DNA from: Heterotrichella gracilis
Taxonomy: Eukaryota > Sar > Xanthophyceae > Tribonematales > Xanthonemataceae
DNA: 64,000 bases
Assembly (NCBI GenBank): GCA_032358255.1
Contig: JAULBX010002335.1
Coordinates: 83,095 to 147,094, forward strand
Direction: 5' to 3'
Every line of letters starts with the position of its first letter. The first letter of the stretch is position 1. The notes beneath the pieces are model-generated. The model was not told the DNA's origin. It did no database searches and saw only the letters and a list, made by a program, of their open reading frames with translations. Below, piece after piece: positions 33,783-45,910 of the stretch. The translations under genes and the position numbers were made by a program.

Positions 33783-36700
33783 ATGGCAGGCCTCAGGACG
33801 CCTCTGGCGTTGCTGCTGCTGGCGGTCAGCATTCAGCTGGCATCAGGTACTACCACCGTTGGACCATGTGTGTGCGTGTCGTGCCCGATTCCTAGGCGAT
33901 GTCCCGATCGACCAGGGCCCAGCAGCCGTATTTCCCCATGTTGCGAGGTCAGTGCGGCCCCGACACCGTCCGACCGTTTTCTGCAGCGCTGACTTGCAGC
34001 CTGTCGGCACCCATGTGTCCAGCATCCAACGTGGTTCGGTACGAAACCCGGCGTCTACCCACAAACTGGATCCACGCTACATATGCGTTCAAGGTCGAGG
34101 CCAGTGCAGGGTTGCCAGCAGGCGTCTGGTGGCGCCTGTCTATAAGTGAACCTTCGGCCCATGTGGTCTGCCAAGCTGGCACCCATGGGCCTGCACACCT
34201 GGCCAACGCAAGGCATCCCTTGCTACGGTCTGCACTGCACTGCGACCCGACTGCTTTTTTACTGTTAACATAGGCAGGCGTCACGTTTCGGGTCGTAAAG
34301 GCAGCAACAGGAGCACCGAGTGAAAATCGTGATGTGCGGATACACCCATCATACAGGCGGTACCAGATGGGTGTGAGGCACATGACATGGAGGTAGGCCA
34401 TAGGCGCTCGCTAAACAGGACCAAACAGCGGGTTAAAGACAGTTGCGTCGCAGAACGCGCCACACACTCTGCTTGCCTTGAAAAATGCGCTTAGTCATGC
34501 AAACACCCAGCTGTTGATGCAACCAGGGGACTGAGGTCCCCCACCGCCGCCACATCCCTTGTCGAAACCCTCCCCACCCACTACCTGGCCCCCTTGACCC
34601 TTCCCTCGCCCCCGCAGCCCGCCGCAGCCTGCTCCAAACCGATATGGTGACCATGGCGATGGGCGACCCGGTGGTATCCTGCCCCATGGTGGAGATGCTT
34701 GCAAACTCCAACTCGTCCATCTGGAGCCCAGAACTGAGCGACAAGCTGCACGCGGGGTGGACCTACTACACGGATGAGCAGCCGCTTGGAGACGTGAGTG
34801 GCTTGCCAGGGTGCACTGTTGCTTTTGCAGAACCCTTGACAAAACCCTAATGAGTGCACAATGGTCAACCTTGAGTAGGGTAGCAACAGCATACCACCGA
34901 AGGTGCACTAATGGGTAGGCACTTGAGGTGTGCATGGCTGCCAAAAGTACCCTGGTAAGTGAATGCATAACTACAGTGCTGCGCCAAATACCCTTAACCA
35001 CAAACCATATTGGTGACATGCCTTGGTTGAAATTCCCCGCTGGTCATACCCTGAGTAGGGTACTGCACTGGAGTAGGTCATGCCCCGATGTACATCCTTG
35101 CCCTTGAGGTTCAAAACCCCAACCTCTCGGCATTTCCCCACCACTCCACCAACATCGGCAACCTGCGCCTGCCCGCCAAAACCCTACAACCGACCCTACA
35201 GTAACCCTGCCATGGCCTACTACAGGGATCATGCCGACGGGCTTCATTGAATTATGTAATAGCAGCGTTCATTTGGTTGCCTTTATTATCTTACCTTCAC
35301 TTCCCTTCATTCTCCTGCCATTACCCTTCTCCAGGGCCTGCTGGAGAGCTTCAAACGGGTCTGGAACCTGCTTTGCAACCCTGCCCAAACCCTACAGCAA
35401 CCCTACAGTACCTCCAATCTGTCGCTGTCCTTTGACCCTGTTGTGCTCCTACCGCAGGGCATGGTGAAGACCTTTATCGAGTTCTGGAACGGCACCGGCA
35501 CCTGCTTTGGCCCCCAGTCCATTGGTGTTGACATCGACATGTCAGTGTTCACATCGCTGCCCAACATCAGCCAGGTGCCGATCAAGCCAATGTGCATGTA
35601 CGTACCCTACAAACCCCCTGCAAGAAACCCTAATTTGCCTCTAAAACCTAGCAAGTGCACAAGCACCTGCTTCAAATCCCAATTCGTCAGGGCATTTCTG
35701 CTGCATGTCCAGCAGCAAATATTGTTTACCAGCTTACCAAGGTCTCAAACCCTAAACCCTTTCGTGTACATGGGCGCCAATGGCAAGTAGTTTAAAGCAG
35801 ACCTTGAAGCAGATGCCGCTTGTGGCAAATGCACAAGGGCATCCTCACCGAGATCCTAAACATGTACAGTCTACGCCAAACCCTAGCTTCAACCCTAGCC
35901 GCTTGCGTGTGCAGGATGGGCCCCGATGGCAAGGAGGTTTGCCAGGGCATCTACACAGAGAACATGGACCTGGAATTCCCCTCTGAGCTGGGTGCTTTCT
36001 CCCCCTTCTCATTTGTCAGCTTCTGGTGGAACCCAGAGGGGCACCAGCCAGAGGGTGCGCACCGAAATACCCTAAACCCTAAAACCTGAAATGTGCATAT
36101 TCCACCGAGCTGGGTGGCTTGTCCCAATTATTATTTGTTGGTTTAAAGTGGAATCCAAAGGGGCACTAGCCAGAGGGTGCGTGCAGAGACCCTATACCAT
36201 AAATGTGCATTGCTCACTTGCGCGCCAGAAAACGCCAGATCAGGAAACCCAAGACCCTGAACCTGCATCTAGGGAGGCATCTGCCTGGGGTGCGCGCCAG
36301 CTAGGATTCTTTACCCTATATCTGCAGTCCCCTTCTCCCCCTTCTCATTTGTCAGCTTCTGGTGGAACCCAGAGGGGCACCAGCCAGAGGGTGCGCACCG
36401 AAATACCCTAAACCCTTGTAGGTAATTGTGCACTGCCCCCCACATGAAAGTCGTCACCCCCAGACCCTACACCAGGGTTGCTGACCCTTTGTCCTTCACA
36501 TGGAAACCCTAAACCCTAATCCTTGCTCCCTTTTCCCGTGCAGGCGGTACACCTTCCCGCACATAGACATCCACTTCTCCATGGAAACCCTGAACCCCAA
36601 TCGTTACACCCCATACCCTAACCCCTAATCTTCCTTCCCTCCCCTGTGCAGGCGTATACACCTTCCCCCACATGGACATCCACTTCTACCTGTCGTCCAT

Positions 36701-39335
36701 GGATGAAGTGCTTAGCATCCTGCCAGGTAACAACCCAACAATGCACCCTAATAAGGGTCAACAACAGGGGGGTTTCACTGCCAATCTGGCTGTATCGCCG
36801 GAACGCATACCGCGGTATAAGTAAGGGTCAACAGCAGGGGGTTTTGAGGACAACGGAGGGCCCCTTGCGATGCACTGTAGATGGGGAGGGGTTTGTTCCA
36901 GACACTAAGGATACAGCAAAGGACATGGGGGGCTGTAGCGTTTACCAGGGCGTACCTGAACTTGGGGCCACCGCGCTACCTGTGCAGCCCCCACTTCTTT
37001 GCTACCGCCCTACGAAACTCTATCCTAGGGCCTCTGCCCTGCACAAAACCCTAATAAAGGTCTTCCCTGTGCAGGCCCCTGCAGCGGCCTGACCAGCAGC
37101 TTCCTTGCTACCGCCCTACAAAACCCTTATCCTAGGGTGCCTGCCTTGCACAAAACCCTAACTTAGGTCTTTTCTGTGCAGGCCCCTGCCGCGGCCTGAC
37201 CAACGACTCGTTCACCATTGCCAACGAGGCCATCCCCAAGCAGTGCTTCCCAACTAACTCACCAGCCAGCAACATCACGTACATGAACGTGGGCGAGACG
37301 GTGCCATTCGTGAGTGTACCCTAGATCTAAACCCTGAAACCTAGACCCTAAACCCTGCACAAGCCAGAAACACCTCCTACATGAATGTGGGCGAGGCGGT
37401 GCCAATCGTGAGTGTGCTCGACCCTTCTTAGACCCTAAATCTGAAACCCTAAAACAGACAGCAATACCTATACCAAAACGTGGGCAAGGCAGTGGAATCC
37501 ATGAGTGTCCCCTTCCCTCCTTAACTACTTCAGAAGGAAAGCGAGAGGAGACATGCCGGCGCCACACACGGCGGCACTCCATGGATCACCAATGTTATAA
37601 TAGATAGACGGCCAGGACAGCAACTAGGAGAGCATGGCGTGGGGCAAGGGCATGATTTCTTGCATTCATTCCAGCAATGCAGCCAAATCGGCAGTCAAGG
37701 TTGCACCCTTGCACACGTGGCGCCAAGCGATTTGGTCCTGGCACTGTTTATGCCATTCGAGTTTTGGCGGAGTGGCCTTTTTCCTCAGCCACTTGTCGTG
37801 CTGCCTTTTAAGCAGCTGTGCAGCACCCCAAGCAGCACAGCTGCACCCCACGGTCCTACCCTCACAAAGGACCTTGTCCCCCTTTGCACATGACCTTCTA
37901 CCCTTGCTCATGCACATTCAGCCCCTGACAGTTGTCCCTCCTGACATTACCCTCCCTCCTCCACCACAGATGGGCAACCAGATGATCAACACCATTTTTT
38001 TGGGGTAAATTCTAACCCCTAAACCCTAAACCATTACCCCCCTCCCCACCCCACCCCCGCAGATGGGCAACCACATGATCAACACCATGGGCCCAGAGTT
38101 TGACCCCGCCAACGACTTTGGGGTCAGGGGGTTCAATAACAGCATCTTGTACAACACCTACGGGGGGCAGGTGATCGGCGTGGAGGCCATGCCCACAATC
38201 AAGTACCTTACGTCAGGTTGGTGGGGAGGAACCCTACACTCTAAACCCTGCTTCACATTTGTGGTGCCTTGGTGTGTGCCACTGGCCCCCTGACTCCGCC
38301 TCTGTACATCCCTTTGTTTCGCTTTTCGTTCTTCCTTGGGTGCGTGGGTATGGGGCCCTTGGCATGAGGGAATGGCTGAATTCCCTCTCACTCTGTCTCT
38401 TCCTCAACCTGAACGCCCTCGTACTTGCCACGACCTGGCTACCTTCTTTTCATTGGATTCCAAACCCGTTTTGTCTCTTCACACCGCAGGGGTGGAGGTG
38501 TGCAAGACCCTCCCCGGGCGGCCCAATTCGTGGGCCTTCACGGGGTTCAAGCCCACCACCTACTGCGTCCTCACCCTGGATGACGTGGTGAGGGTGTCGC
38601 TCTCCAAGTTCCTGTGGTGCGTGGCAATGGAAAACCCTAAACCCTGCTTAGAACCCTAAGGGTCAAGCCGCTGTTTGCCCAGAATCGCTGTTGCCGTCCG
38701 CAAATGACGACCCAGACCATGGAAACCCTGCGCCCACCACCTGCAAGGCTGCGTAGGGTTTGTGTGTTGGGGTTTGCTGTGGGAACCCTACATAAAACCC
38801 CTAGCTTCCATGGGGACCACCACCTATAAGGCTGCTCCTGTTGCTCGTCTACATGCTTTACAGCAATGCAGCCACAGTACCAGTCTGCTTGACATGAGCC
38901 ACCAGTGGTGTTAATCCTACAACCCAGGAATCCTTCCTAATTATGTAGTACACACACCTCTGATCATTTTCCAATCAGCAGCACATCGCTTCCATCCCCT
39001 CCTGCCTCCTGCATGGTACGATGCTGACCTAACCTGCCAGGACCCTAACCAAACCCTAAACCCTTAACAATCCCCCCCTGCCCCCGCACAGGTATGATGC
39101 TGACCCAGTCTGCCAGGACCCCTCAGGCCGCCCCCTGGCCGCATATGCCCCAGATTCCCTGGCGGTCTCCACTGAAATTGTGCCCACAGTGCCCCCCTTC
39201 TGCGTGCTCCCAGAGCCAAATGTGCCCTTCCCCCCACCCCCTATGCCCCCCACCATGCCCCCCCCAAAGCCCAGCCACCCCCCACCCACCATGAAGATGA
39301 TGCCGCCCATGGTGCCCAAGAAGATGACGGGGTAA
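33783..39335 (+). CDS. Secreted DUF5602/TTHB210-like protein with Pro/Met-rich tail
   Basis: Nine exons, all in phase: 33783-33846, 34618-34793, 35458-35597, 35915-36054, 36652-36726, 37182-37309, 38063-38216, 38490-38616 and 39092-39335. The N-terminus (MAGLRTPLALLLLAVSIQLA) is a signal peptide. The core carries WWNPEGHQPEGVYTFPHMDI with HFYL, MGNHMINTMGPEFDP, and NSILYNTYGGQVIGVEAMP. These resemble the bacterial and algal TTHB210-like (DUF5602) fold, in which the histidines sit close together; that assignment is from memory and tentative. The tail is proline- and methionine-rich (PFPPPPMPPTMPPPKPSHPP) and ends in MKMMPPMVPKKMTG. Ten or more cysteines fit extracellular disulfides. Function unknown. 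Exon-edge copies occur in most introns. Confidence 0.75.
36098..36600 (+). repeat. Copies of two exon edges of the DUF5602-like gene
   Basis: 36,098-36,180 is a diverged copy, and 36,330-36,415 a nearly exact copy, of the donor half of the 35915-36054 exon with its donor and the CCGAAATACCCTAAACCC that follows. 36,536-36,600 copies the acceptor edge of the 36652 exon (GCGGTACACCTTCCCGCACA). Confidence 0.85.
37070..38010 (+). repeat. More exon-edge copies in the DUF5602-like gene
   Basis: 37,071-37,100 copies the acceptor edge of the 37182 exon. 37,360-37,412 and 37,455-37,510 copy its donor edge (TACATGAATGTGGGCGAGGC). 37,965-38,008 copies the acceptor edge of the 38063 exon (ATGGGCAACCAGATGATCAA). 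Confidence 0.8.
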
Positions 39336-40400
39336 TTGCCGAAGCGGCAAATCCCTAGGGTAGGGTAATGACAGAACCCTTGTAGTAGAGTGGGACGCGG
39401 AAGATACACCTTTACACGCCGTTTTGAAGGGAGCCATTGCATGGGTGTCTCAGTTGAGTGTGCACCTGGGGACCGAGTGGTGCTACCTTGGGACCACAAT
39501 TTTGGTTGAGGTCCACGAGGTCCTTCTCTGGTGTATTTTAAAGGACGCACACGAGTTGACAATTGCCACAGGGTTGGCAGTAGAAGGAGGACGATTGAAT
39601 GATGACTATCAGTGAGGAGCGCGCTCAACCTTTTTTTTTAGCTTCCGTGATTGGACTAGATGCGCAAACTAATGTTGAGATGATTAGCAGCCCTGGCCAA
39701 GTGGCCTCGGGTGATTTGAAGAGATAATTGGAAAGACGCTGTGGGTATTCAAGATCTCAGTTCTGTTAGGCACGTGATCCCGCAGTTTTCCTTCCATGTT
39801 TTAATGGCAAGTGCAGTGTGGGCCACACCTCTGCTGTGCAAGGGGATGTGCCAGGTTTAGTCACCCCATCCACATCTCTTTACCTTTTCTTGAACCCTTG
39901 CGCAGGGTTCTGTTGCCACTTTTCCAGACAACGAAAATCCCACAGGACCTCCCGTTAGACTACTCATACCGATCACTCCATTGCTACCAGACCCTGAGCA
40001 GTTTGCATGAACGCACGCAAGCCTGGCCCAGGCCCTTTTTCCACCACATGTTCACTTCTTTAATCAGGGCAGGGTCTACCCCTGGGCCCTTTTACCCTTA
40101 AGGAAACCTTAGACCACCCTGGTTGGCCAAAGTGATTTTACCTCAAACCCTGGAGGTCAATCTCCCCCAGGGCAGGGTTCAGCATGTGAACCCTGCACCT
40201 CCCTCCTCCCTCAGACTGAGTCTAAAGAGCTCCCTGCATGCTGCGCATTTGGAGCCCTACCATGACGTGATAATCATTGTGACATTTGCAGCCATATTGT
40301 GACTGTGGCACGGCTGCAGCTATCATGATTTACCATAGCATTGAACATTGTAACAATGCAAACGTTCCAATACTCTGACCTTGGCCCCACGCTGGGCCAG
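39336..40400. other. Intergenic, no gene seen
   Basis: Open frames at 39,424-39,615 and 39,811-40,101 have no recognisable content. Confidence 0.45.
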
Positions 40401-40610
40401 TAAAGTGGTGCGGATGTGCTGGTATTCACAACGGTTGTGATGATGGTAATCATCCTCGGCTTTGTTGTTGAACACTTTCGGAGGTACTGTGCCTGGAGAC
40501 TCCTACCTGGTAACAACCCCGAGTCGCAAGGTTGCAATTGCAAGCAAGGTGAAGTGCAGGCTGAGGCAGGTAGCGATTATGTTTTTAAAATAATAGTTCA
40601 TCACTAGTTT
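40401..40610 (+). pseudogene. Family copy B: isolated membrane exon
   Basis: Only the membrane exon of the family is recognisable: VFTTVVMMVIILGFVVEHFR, then YCAW and PGNNPESQGCNCKQGEVQAE. The coiled-coil exon upstream is not seen. A partial 3' flank matching copies A and C is at about 41,220-41,540. Confidence 0.5.
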
Positions 40611-40885
40611 GCTTTGCATGGTTGCAATGGCTTCAAATTACCACTATGAAATGCATTATCCATAAGTAGGTATATACATTATCCATAAATAGGTATATGA
40701 ATTATATCAGATAGGTATATGAATTATATCAGATTCTGTCCAGTAACTCCGCCTTTGTGCGCTCCCTTTTCTTCTTGATATTTCTACTCAAATAATAATA
40801 GTAAACATGATTTGTCTTTGAGAGGAACAAGGCAAAGTACCCCTCGATTACAGGCAGATCCGTTGATAACCACTACCCAGCACTG

Positions 40886-40925
40886 TTTAGGGTTTAAACA
40901 CCCTAAACCCTAAACCCTAAACCCT
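40886..40925. repeat. Head-to-head plant-type telomere motif array
   Basis: TTTAGGGTTTAAAC on the left joins ACCCTAAACCCTAAACCCT on the right, so two telomere-type tracts meet head to head. Confidence 0.85.
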
Positions 40926-41759
40926 GCCCGGGGGGGAGGCGAAAGAACACATTAACAAATGGCATGTCTGCATGCCTCAGTTGTGGAATTTTTTTTCCGT
41001 ACTGCTGGGCGTACTGCTGAACATACCCAGGAACAGGAAATTTAGGAGCAATACCAGGGATGTTCCAAAACTAGGACCTAGCAAGCATGTCAATTATGTT
41101 AATGTTGTGGACACACAAATTGCTGGGTACCGTGCTTCTGAAGGGGCTGGTTTACTCGAAGGGTTCCCTTGCTCTTCCTCTGAAATGGCAAAAGCGACTT
41201 TGATGCTGGTGAAATGGTGTGCCGCCATGGTCAGGGTTTGGCATGGTGCTGTGGGCGGTAGAAGTCTATGTGGCGGGCGGTGCCAACTTCATCTATGCTC
41301 TCCAAGACATTATTGAATTGCTCAGCTGCAAGGGATTATCCCAGCTCCCCCATCCCTTTCACCGCCATCCCAATCCCCAAATGCAGGTGCACTCCAATCC
41401 CCACCATCCCCATCCCCATCCCCACCATCACCGCCACGGGGAGCACCACCATCCTCATGGGCAAGGGCGACCATCAACAATGCTGATGCAGAGCCTCCTG
41501 TGGGCAGCGACTCTTCAGCTATCATGTGCGCCAGCACAGCATCAGGACTGTCAATGCCGGCAGTAGGGCACTGCACTGACTTATCGGTGAGTGCACCGTG
41601 CGCCCCTGCTGCAGGAAGAGTGACCTAGTTTTGCTTAGCCCTATCAGTGCTTTTGCAGCGCCCCTGGTTGCTTGTGTTCACCTCTCTCACGCTCTGGTCC
41701 GTGCTGCACAGCCTGCATCCCCGGGGACCAAAGGGCCGCACAAGCTGCTCCGAAGCCTG

Positions 41760-42695
41760 ATGTGCTTGATTGCAATGGTGGTGGTGGTTGTCCTAGGGGC
41801 TCTGGCGCGGCCCAGTGTGGCCAGGGCAGGCCTGTCTGTGTCTGGTGAGTGTATAACCTGATCAAGCCACGTCACTATACCAACATCAGACTGCGCGTGC
41901 GTGTTTGGCTCCCTGACTGTATGTAGCTTGGCACACCCTGGCTAATCTTGGTCCTGACAACCTGTGGGCATCACAGGACTTGTTGGTCTGCATCTTAATA
42001 AGTGTTCCTATACCAAGCAAGCACCAGTGCATGCTGTGCCTGCCTGTGATGCGTGTACCTGTACTGCAGATGGCTCGCGGATCGCACAGCTTGAAAACGA
42101 GAAGACGGTGATGGAGAAGAAGGTGGCGGAGATGGAAAAGGAGATGGTGAAGACCTTGGAGGTGGTTGTCAAGGCCAAGGATGAGGTCATCAAGGCCAAG
42201 GAGGAGGCTCTCAAGGCCAAGGAGGAGGCTCTCAAGGCCAAGATGGGTTCTGTCAGGGCATCCTCTAAGGTGATCTGCTGTGCATGGTTGTGCGCTGCCA
42301 TTTTGAACCTGACCCTTGCAGTCATAACCAGGCCCACTCATCCTTCAGGTCAAGCTGCACCCAGCGGTGGGAATGGCGTTGGTGGCTGTATATGCTTGCA
42401 CCACTGTTGTTTATGCAAAATTCTTCCAGAGGTACATGGCATCGAGAGTCCGCGCTGGTAACAGCCCCGAGTCGCAAGGTTGCAATTGCAAGCAAGGTGA
42501 AGTGCAGGCTGCGCCAGGTAGCAACTCTATTTTGAAGATAATAGTTGAGCACTAGTGCGCTCTGCATGGTTGCAACGGGCTAAAAATACCACTCCGAATT
42601 TGCGCTTTCCAACAGCAGTACATGGATGCCTGTCCAGTGACAACCCCAGCTCATACTGACAAACTGTTGGTGTTGCCTTTTTTGCAGGAAGGTGA
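41760..42695 (+). CDS. Family copy C: TM - coiled coil - TM protein (most complete copy)
   Basis: Exons 41760-41844, 42070-42269, 42349-42517 and 42688-42695; all junctions keep phase, 153 residues. Layout: N-terminal membrane helix (MCLIAMVVVVVLGALARPSV), coiled coil with exact KAKEEAL repeats (VIKAKEEALKAKEEALKAK), second membrane helix (ALVAVYACTTVVYAKFFQRY), then AGNSPESQGCNCKQGEVQAA and a stop two codons into the last exon. The frame is open upstream of the chosen ATG without an obvious better start. The stop falls at the same place in copies A and D, which argues that it is real. Not recognised as a known family; the repeats and two helices suggest a membrane-anchored rod. Expression is unproven. 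Confidence 0.5.
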
Positions 42696-44649
42696 GAGGG
42701 AACAGAACGCTTTCCAGCAGAGTGAGGATATTTTCAACAATTGGGGCCTGGGGCATATCATGTTGATGGTGTGGTTTAACAAAGTGCTGGGTACCCTGCT
42801 TCCGAAGTGCTGATTTGTACTGGGGGTACGATCCCTTGTTCTTTCCCTTTGAATCTTGTTGGTGGTGGGGTGGGGTGCTGATATGGTCAGATTTGGCCCA
42901 GCCCGACGTCGTGGGGGACAGTAGTCTTGTGGGGGGCTGTGGCAGTTTCATTCATTCTCGCCAAGTCCTGATAGAATTGCGCGGAGGCTCAATCACCAGC
43001 GCTGCCATCCTTTCACCACTGTCCCATCCCCATCATCTGGAGGCTCAGCGCCACCATCCCCACCATTGGCAGCGCCGCCATCCCCGCTTGTCAGCTGGGC
43101 AAGGGAAATTATCAATCCAATGGTGATACCCTGCTTTGCATTGTGGATGAGGCGATGCCAACAGTGGACAAGAGTGATACCCTCCTTTTAAACTGTTGGC
43201 ACCACCTCATTCACAATGCAAAGGAGGTTATCACGATCTAGCACCGTGCGTTGCAGGTGGTGATGGCCTAAAGGGTTGAATGCGGTCAAGGTTGCTTTTT
43301 GTTACCATGCTGTTTTGCATGGTATTTTTCAAGCAATGCTATGCCATATTATGCTTTGACGTGGAGCAACGCTGTTTAACATAAAATACTATTCTCAAGT
43401 TTTTTGGAATTCTCTAGCTAAAGCATTTACGAAATTGGTAGTAACAATTGCCACTTAAATTAATCGCTGTTGTGAGGTTTTGATGCTGTTGTTACTTTCA
43501 AGCCTGGCAATTACAATACTAAGTGGCCTTTGTTGTTACTTTCAAGTCTTGCAACTGAACAGCCAAAGGCTTCCTGTAAGTTGATGTGTGGGTGTGACGA
43601 TAGTGCTGATGCACGGCCTCCTTTGGGCAGCGACTGTTCACCTTATCTTGTGCGCCAGCCTGGGCCGTGCTGCTTTGTAATGCAATCCGATGACCACCGT
43701 GGCACTGCTCTCTTTACAAAGCTAAATAGGCACTAGCTGACCAGTGGCAGAGCCTGGCAGCTGCACGCTGTCAACAACAAAGTTGACGGCATTGTGAGCC
43801 AAGAAGTTCTACAAGGAAAGTGTGCTTGGCTTCAGGCATGCCACACATCAATATTGTGGCCAAGCTGCTTCAAGCAGTTATCAAGCTGCTTGCCTCTCAG
43901 ACTGATGCAAGCCTTTGCAAGGTGGACAGCATCGTGATTGTTTGTCATCATCTGATTCACGCCATGCGGCATGGTATCTAATATCTAGTAGGGGCAATCA
44001 ATACAGAATCTTTGATTCTAATACACATATTTTTTCATTGAACTTCTTGACAAGAGAAAAAGCACATCAGCGTTTTTGGGACGAATTTTCGAATAAATTG
44101 GTGGACAATACATTTATGTCGACCAGTGCTTTGTGCATGAGTTGGGTTGCGTTGGCTTGATTGCTCAGCAGCCAGCCAGCCAGCCAGGCAACAAGCAGCT
44201 GCAGATAGCCAGTAGCCGTATGGGAAATGCGATGGCTGCCACTGGCAGTGGCGCCCTAAATTTCTTTCTGTGCAGGCAAATTCTCTGAGGCAAATTCTCT
44301 GGAAACTCATTCAAATAAATGTAATAGCAACCTCAAGATTCCTCTGAAAGGAAGTACAACTCCAACGCAGCACATGATATAAATTTGAAATTGCCGCGCC
44401 CTTTTACAACTCAGAGAGAAATGCCCATGGATCTTCAAAAAATGAAGGTCCCAATGGCAGCGATTGTAATATGAGTTGAAATTGGTACCCTTAATCCATG
44501 AGTTGTCACATAGTACACGCAGATACTGGGACAAGAAAATTCTCGCCATTGCTACTCACCCGGTGAGTAACAAACCTGGTTGTTGCAATGTACTCTCCTT
44601 CTGCCCTACAATCAGTTTGCAGTCATGACCAAGCCCACTGATGCTTCAG
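42696..44649 (+). other. Conserved family flank and intergenic sequence
   Basis: 42,696-43,260 continues the homology to copies A and D in a second, broken reading frame (EREQNAFQQSEDIFNNWGLG). 43,500-43,790 matches the flank of copy A around its inverted repeat. The rest, including a CAGC run near 44,165-44,188, shows no gene. Confidence 0.45.
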
Positions 44650-45500
44650 GTTCGTCACCCAGGCAGGATCACCGAGGTGCTAGGGTTGCTGTCGGCCGTT
44701 GCGGTAGTATACACCGTGTATCTTTTTGCGGACCACTTTCGGCTGTATTGTGCCTCGAGGGTCAACCCTGGTACCAACCCCGAGTCGCAAGGCGCCAACA
44801 GCGAGCAGCGTCAAGTGCAGGCTGTGCCAGGTAGCGATTCTTTACAAACGTTGAGCACTAGTGTGCTTTGCATGGTTTGCAACGGCATCAAATTACCACT
44901 ATGAGTTGCAATTTCCATATCTGGATGTCTGTCCTGTTACGACCCCAGCTCGTATTGACACAAGCATTGGTTTTGCCTTTTTTGCAGGAGATTGAGAAGG
45001 AGCTGTTCGAGGAGTTTTTCAGCAACTTTGGCCTGGGGAACGGGTCATACGTCTATGGGCTGGATCAACAGGGTCATGGGAGGTGTGGTCCGGAACCGAG
45101 AGCTGGTGATTGAGGGGTACTTCCCCCTGTATCTTCTTTTTGAATCGGCCAAGGCAGGGAAGATGTATGCATGTTCTCGTGGGGCCCGGCACTGTGGGCG
45201 GAGCAATCGTCCTGGGGAGCATTTTTGCTGCCAAGCGTGTCCACAAGGAAGGGCCCAAGCAGCATCCGCCCACCTCACCAGCGCCGCCATCACCACCTGG
45301 CAGCTGGGTAAGGGCTTTCATCAGCCATGTTGTCAGCTTCTGACACCGGCTCATACACCACTCAAACTAGGTGGACTATTACCCACGCCATGTTCCACCG
45401 GGAACTGCCCAGTCTGTATGTGCTTTTCAATGTCGCTGGCTCTTGGGGTGCCGCTGTGTGTGGGGGCGTCTTGTTTCCGAAACCGTTAACCGCCAGGTCA
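44650..45500 (+). pseudogene. Family copy D: membrane exon plus decayed flank
   Basis: Exon 44650-44830 encodes ITEVLGLLSAVAVVYTVYLF then NPGTNPESQGANSEQRQVQA. The next exon begins at 44988 and hits the conserved TGA at 44993. No coiled-coil exon precedes it. The flank from 44,988 reads EIEKELFEEFFSNFGLGNGS, then shifts frame relative to copy A. 45,361-45,480 is a further dispersed piece also found near 55,325-55,440. Confidence 0.45.
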
Positions 45501-45540
45501 GCCGTCAGCTCATATGGTGGGGTTTAGGGTTAGGGTCGCC

Positions 45541-45910
45541 AAGTCAGCGGTCAGCTCAGCACCCTCTGTGGCCATGTCAGCACTCGATGTAGGCATGCGC
45601 GTGCGCTCCAAGTGCTGCATTAGGGGTTTAGTGTAGGGTTTCCTGTAGGCATGCGCGTGCGCTCCCAGCCCTGCATTAGGGATTCAGGTGTAGGGTTTAG
45701 TGCAGGGTTTCCTGTAGGCAAGCGCGTGCGCTCCCAGCCCTGCATTAGGGATTCAGGTGCAGGGTTTAGTGCAGGGTTTCCTGTAGGCATGCGCGCCCCC
45801 TCCCAGCTCTGGATTAGGGGTTCAAATGAAGGATTTAGTGTAGAATTCATGTAGGCATGCCCGTGCGCTCCCGGCCCTGGATTAAGGGTTCAGATGAGAG
45901 GTTTAGTGTA
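45541..45910. repeat. Minisatellite derived from exon 3 of the 2.3-4.1 kb gene
   Basis: The first 70 bp (AGCGGTCAGCTCAGCACCCT) match 2,941-3,030. Then a 55-69 bp unit (GTAGGCATGCGCGTGCGCTC ... TTTAGTG-AGGGTTTCCT) repeats five times with drift. An exon edge plus its telomere-like intron motif has therefore moved about 43 kb and been amplified. Confidence 0.8.
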
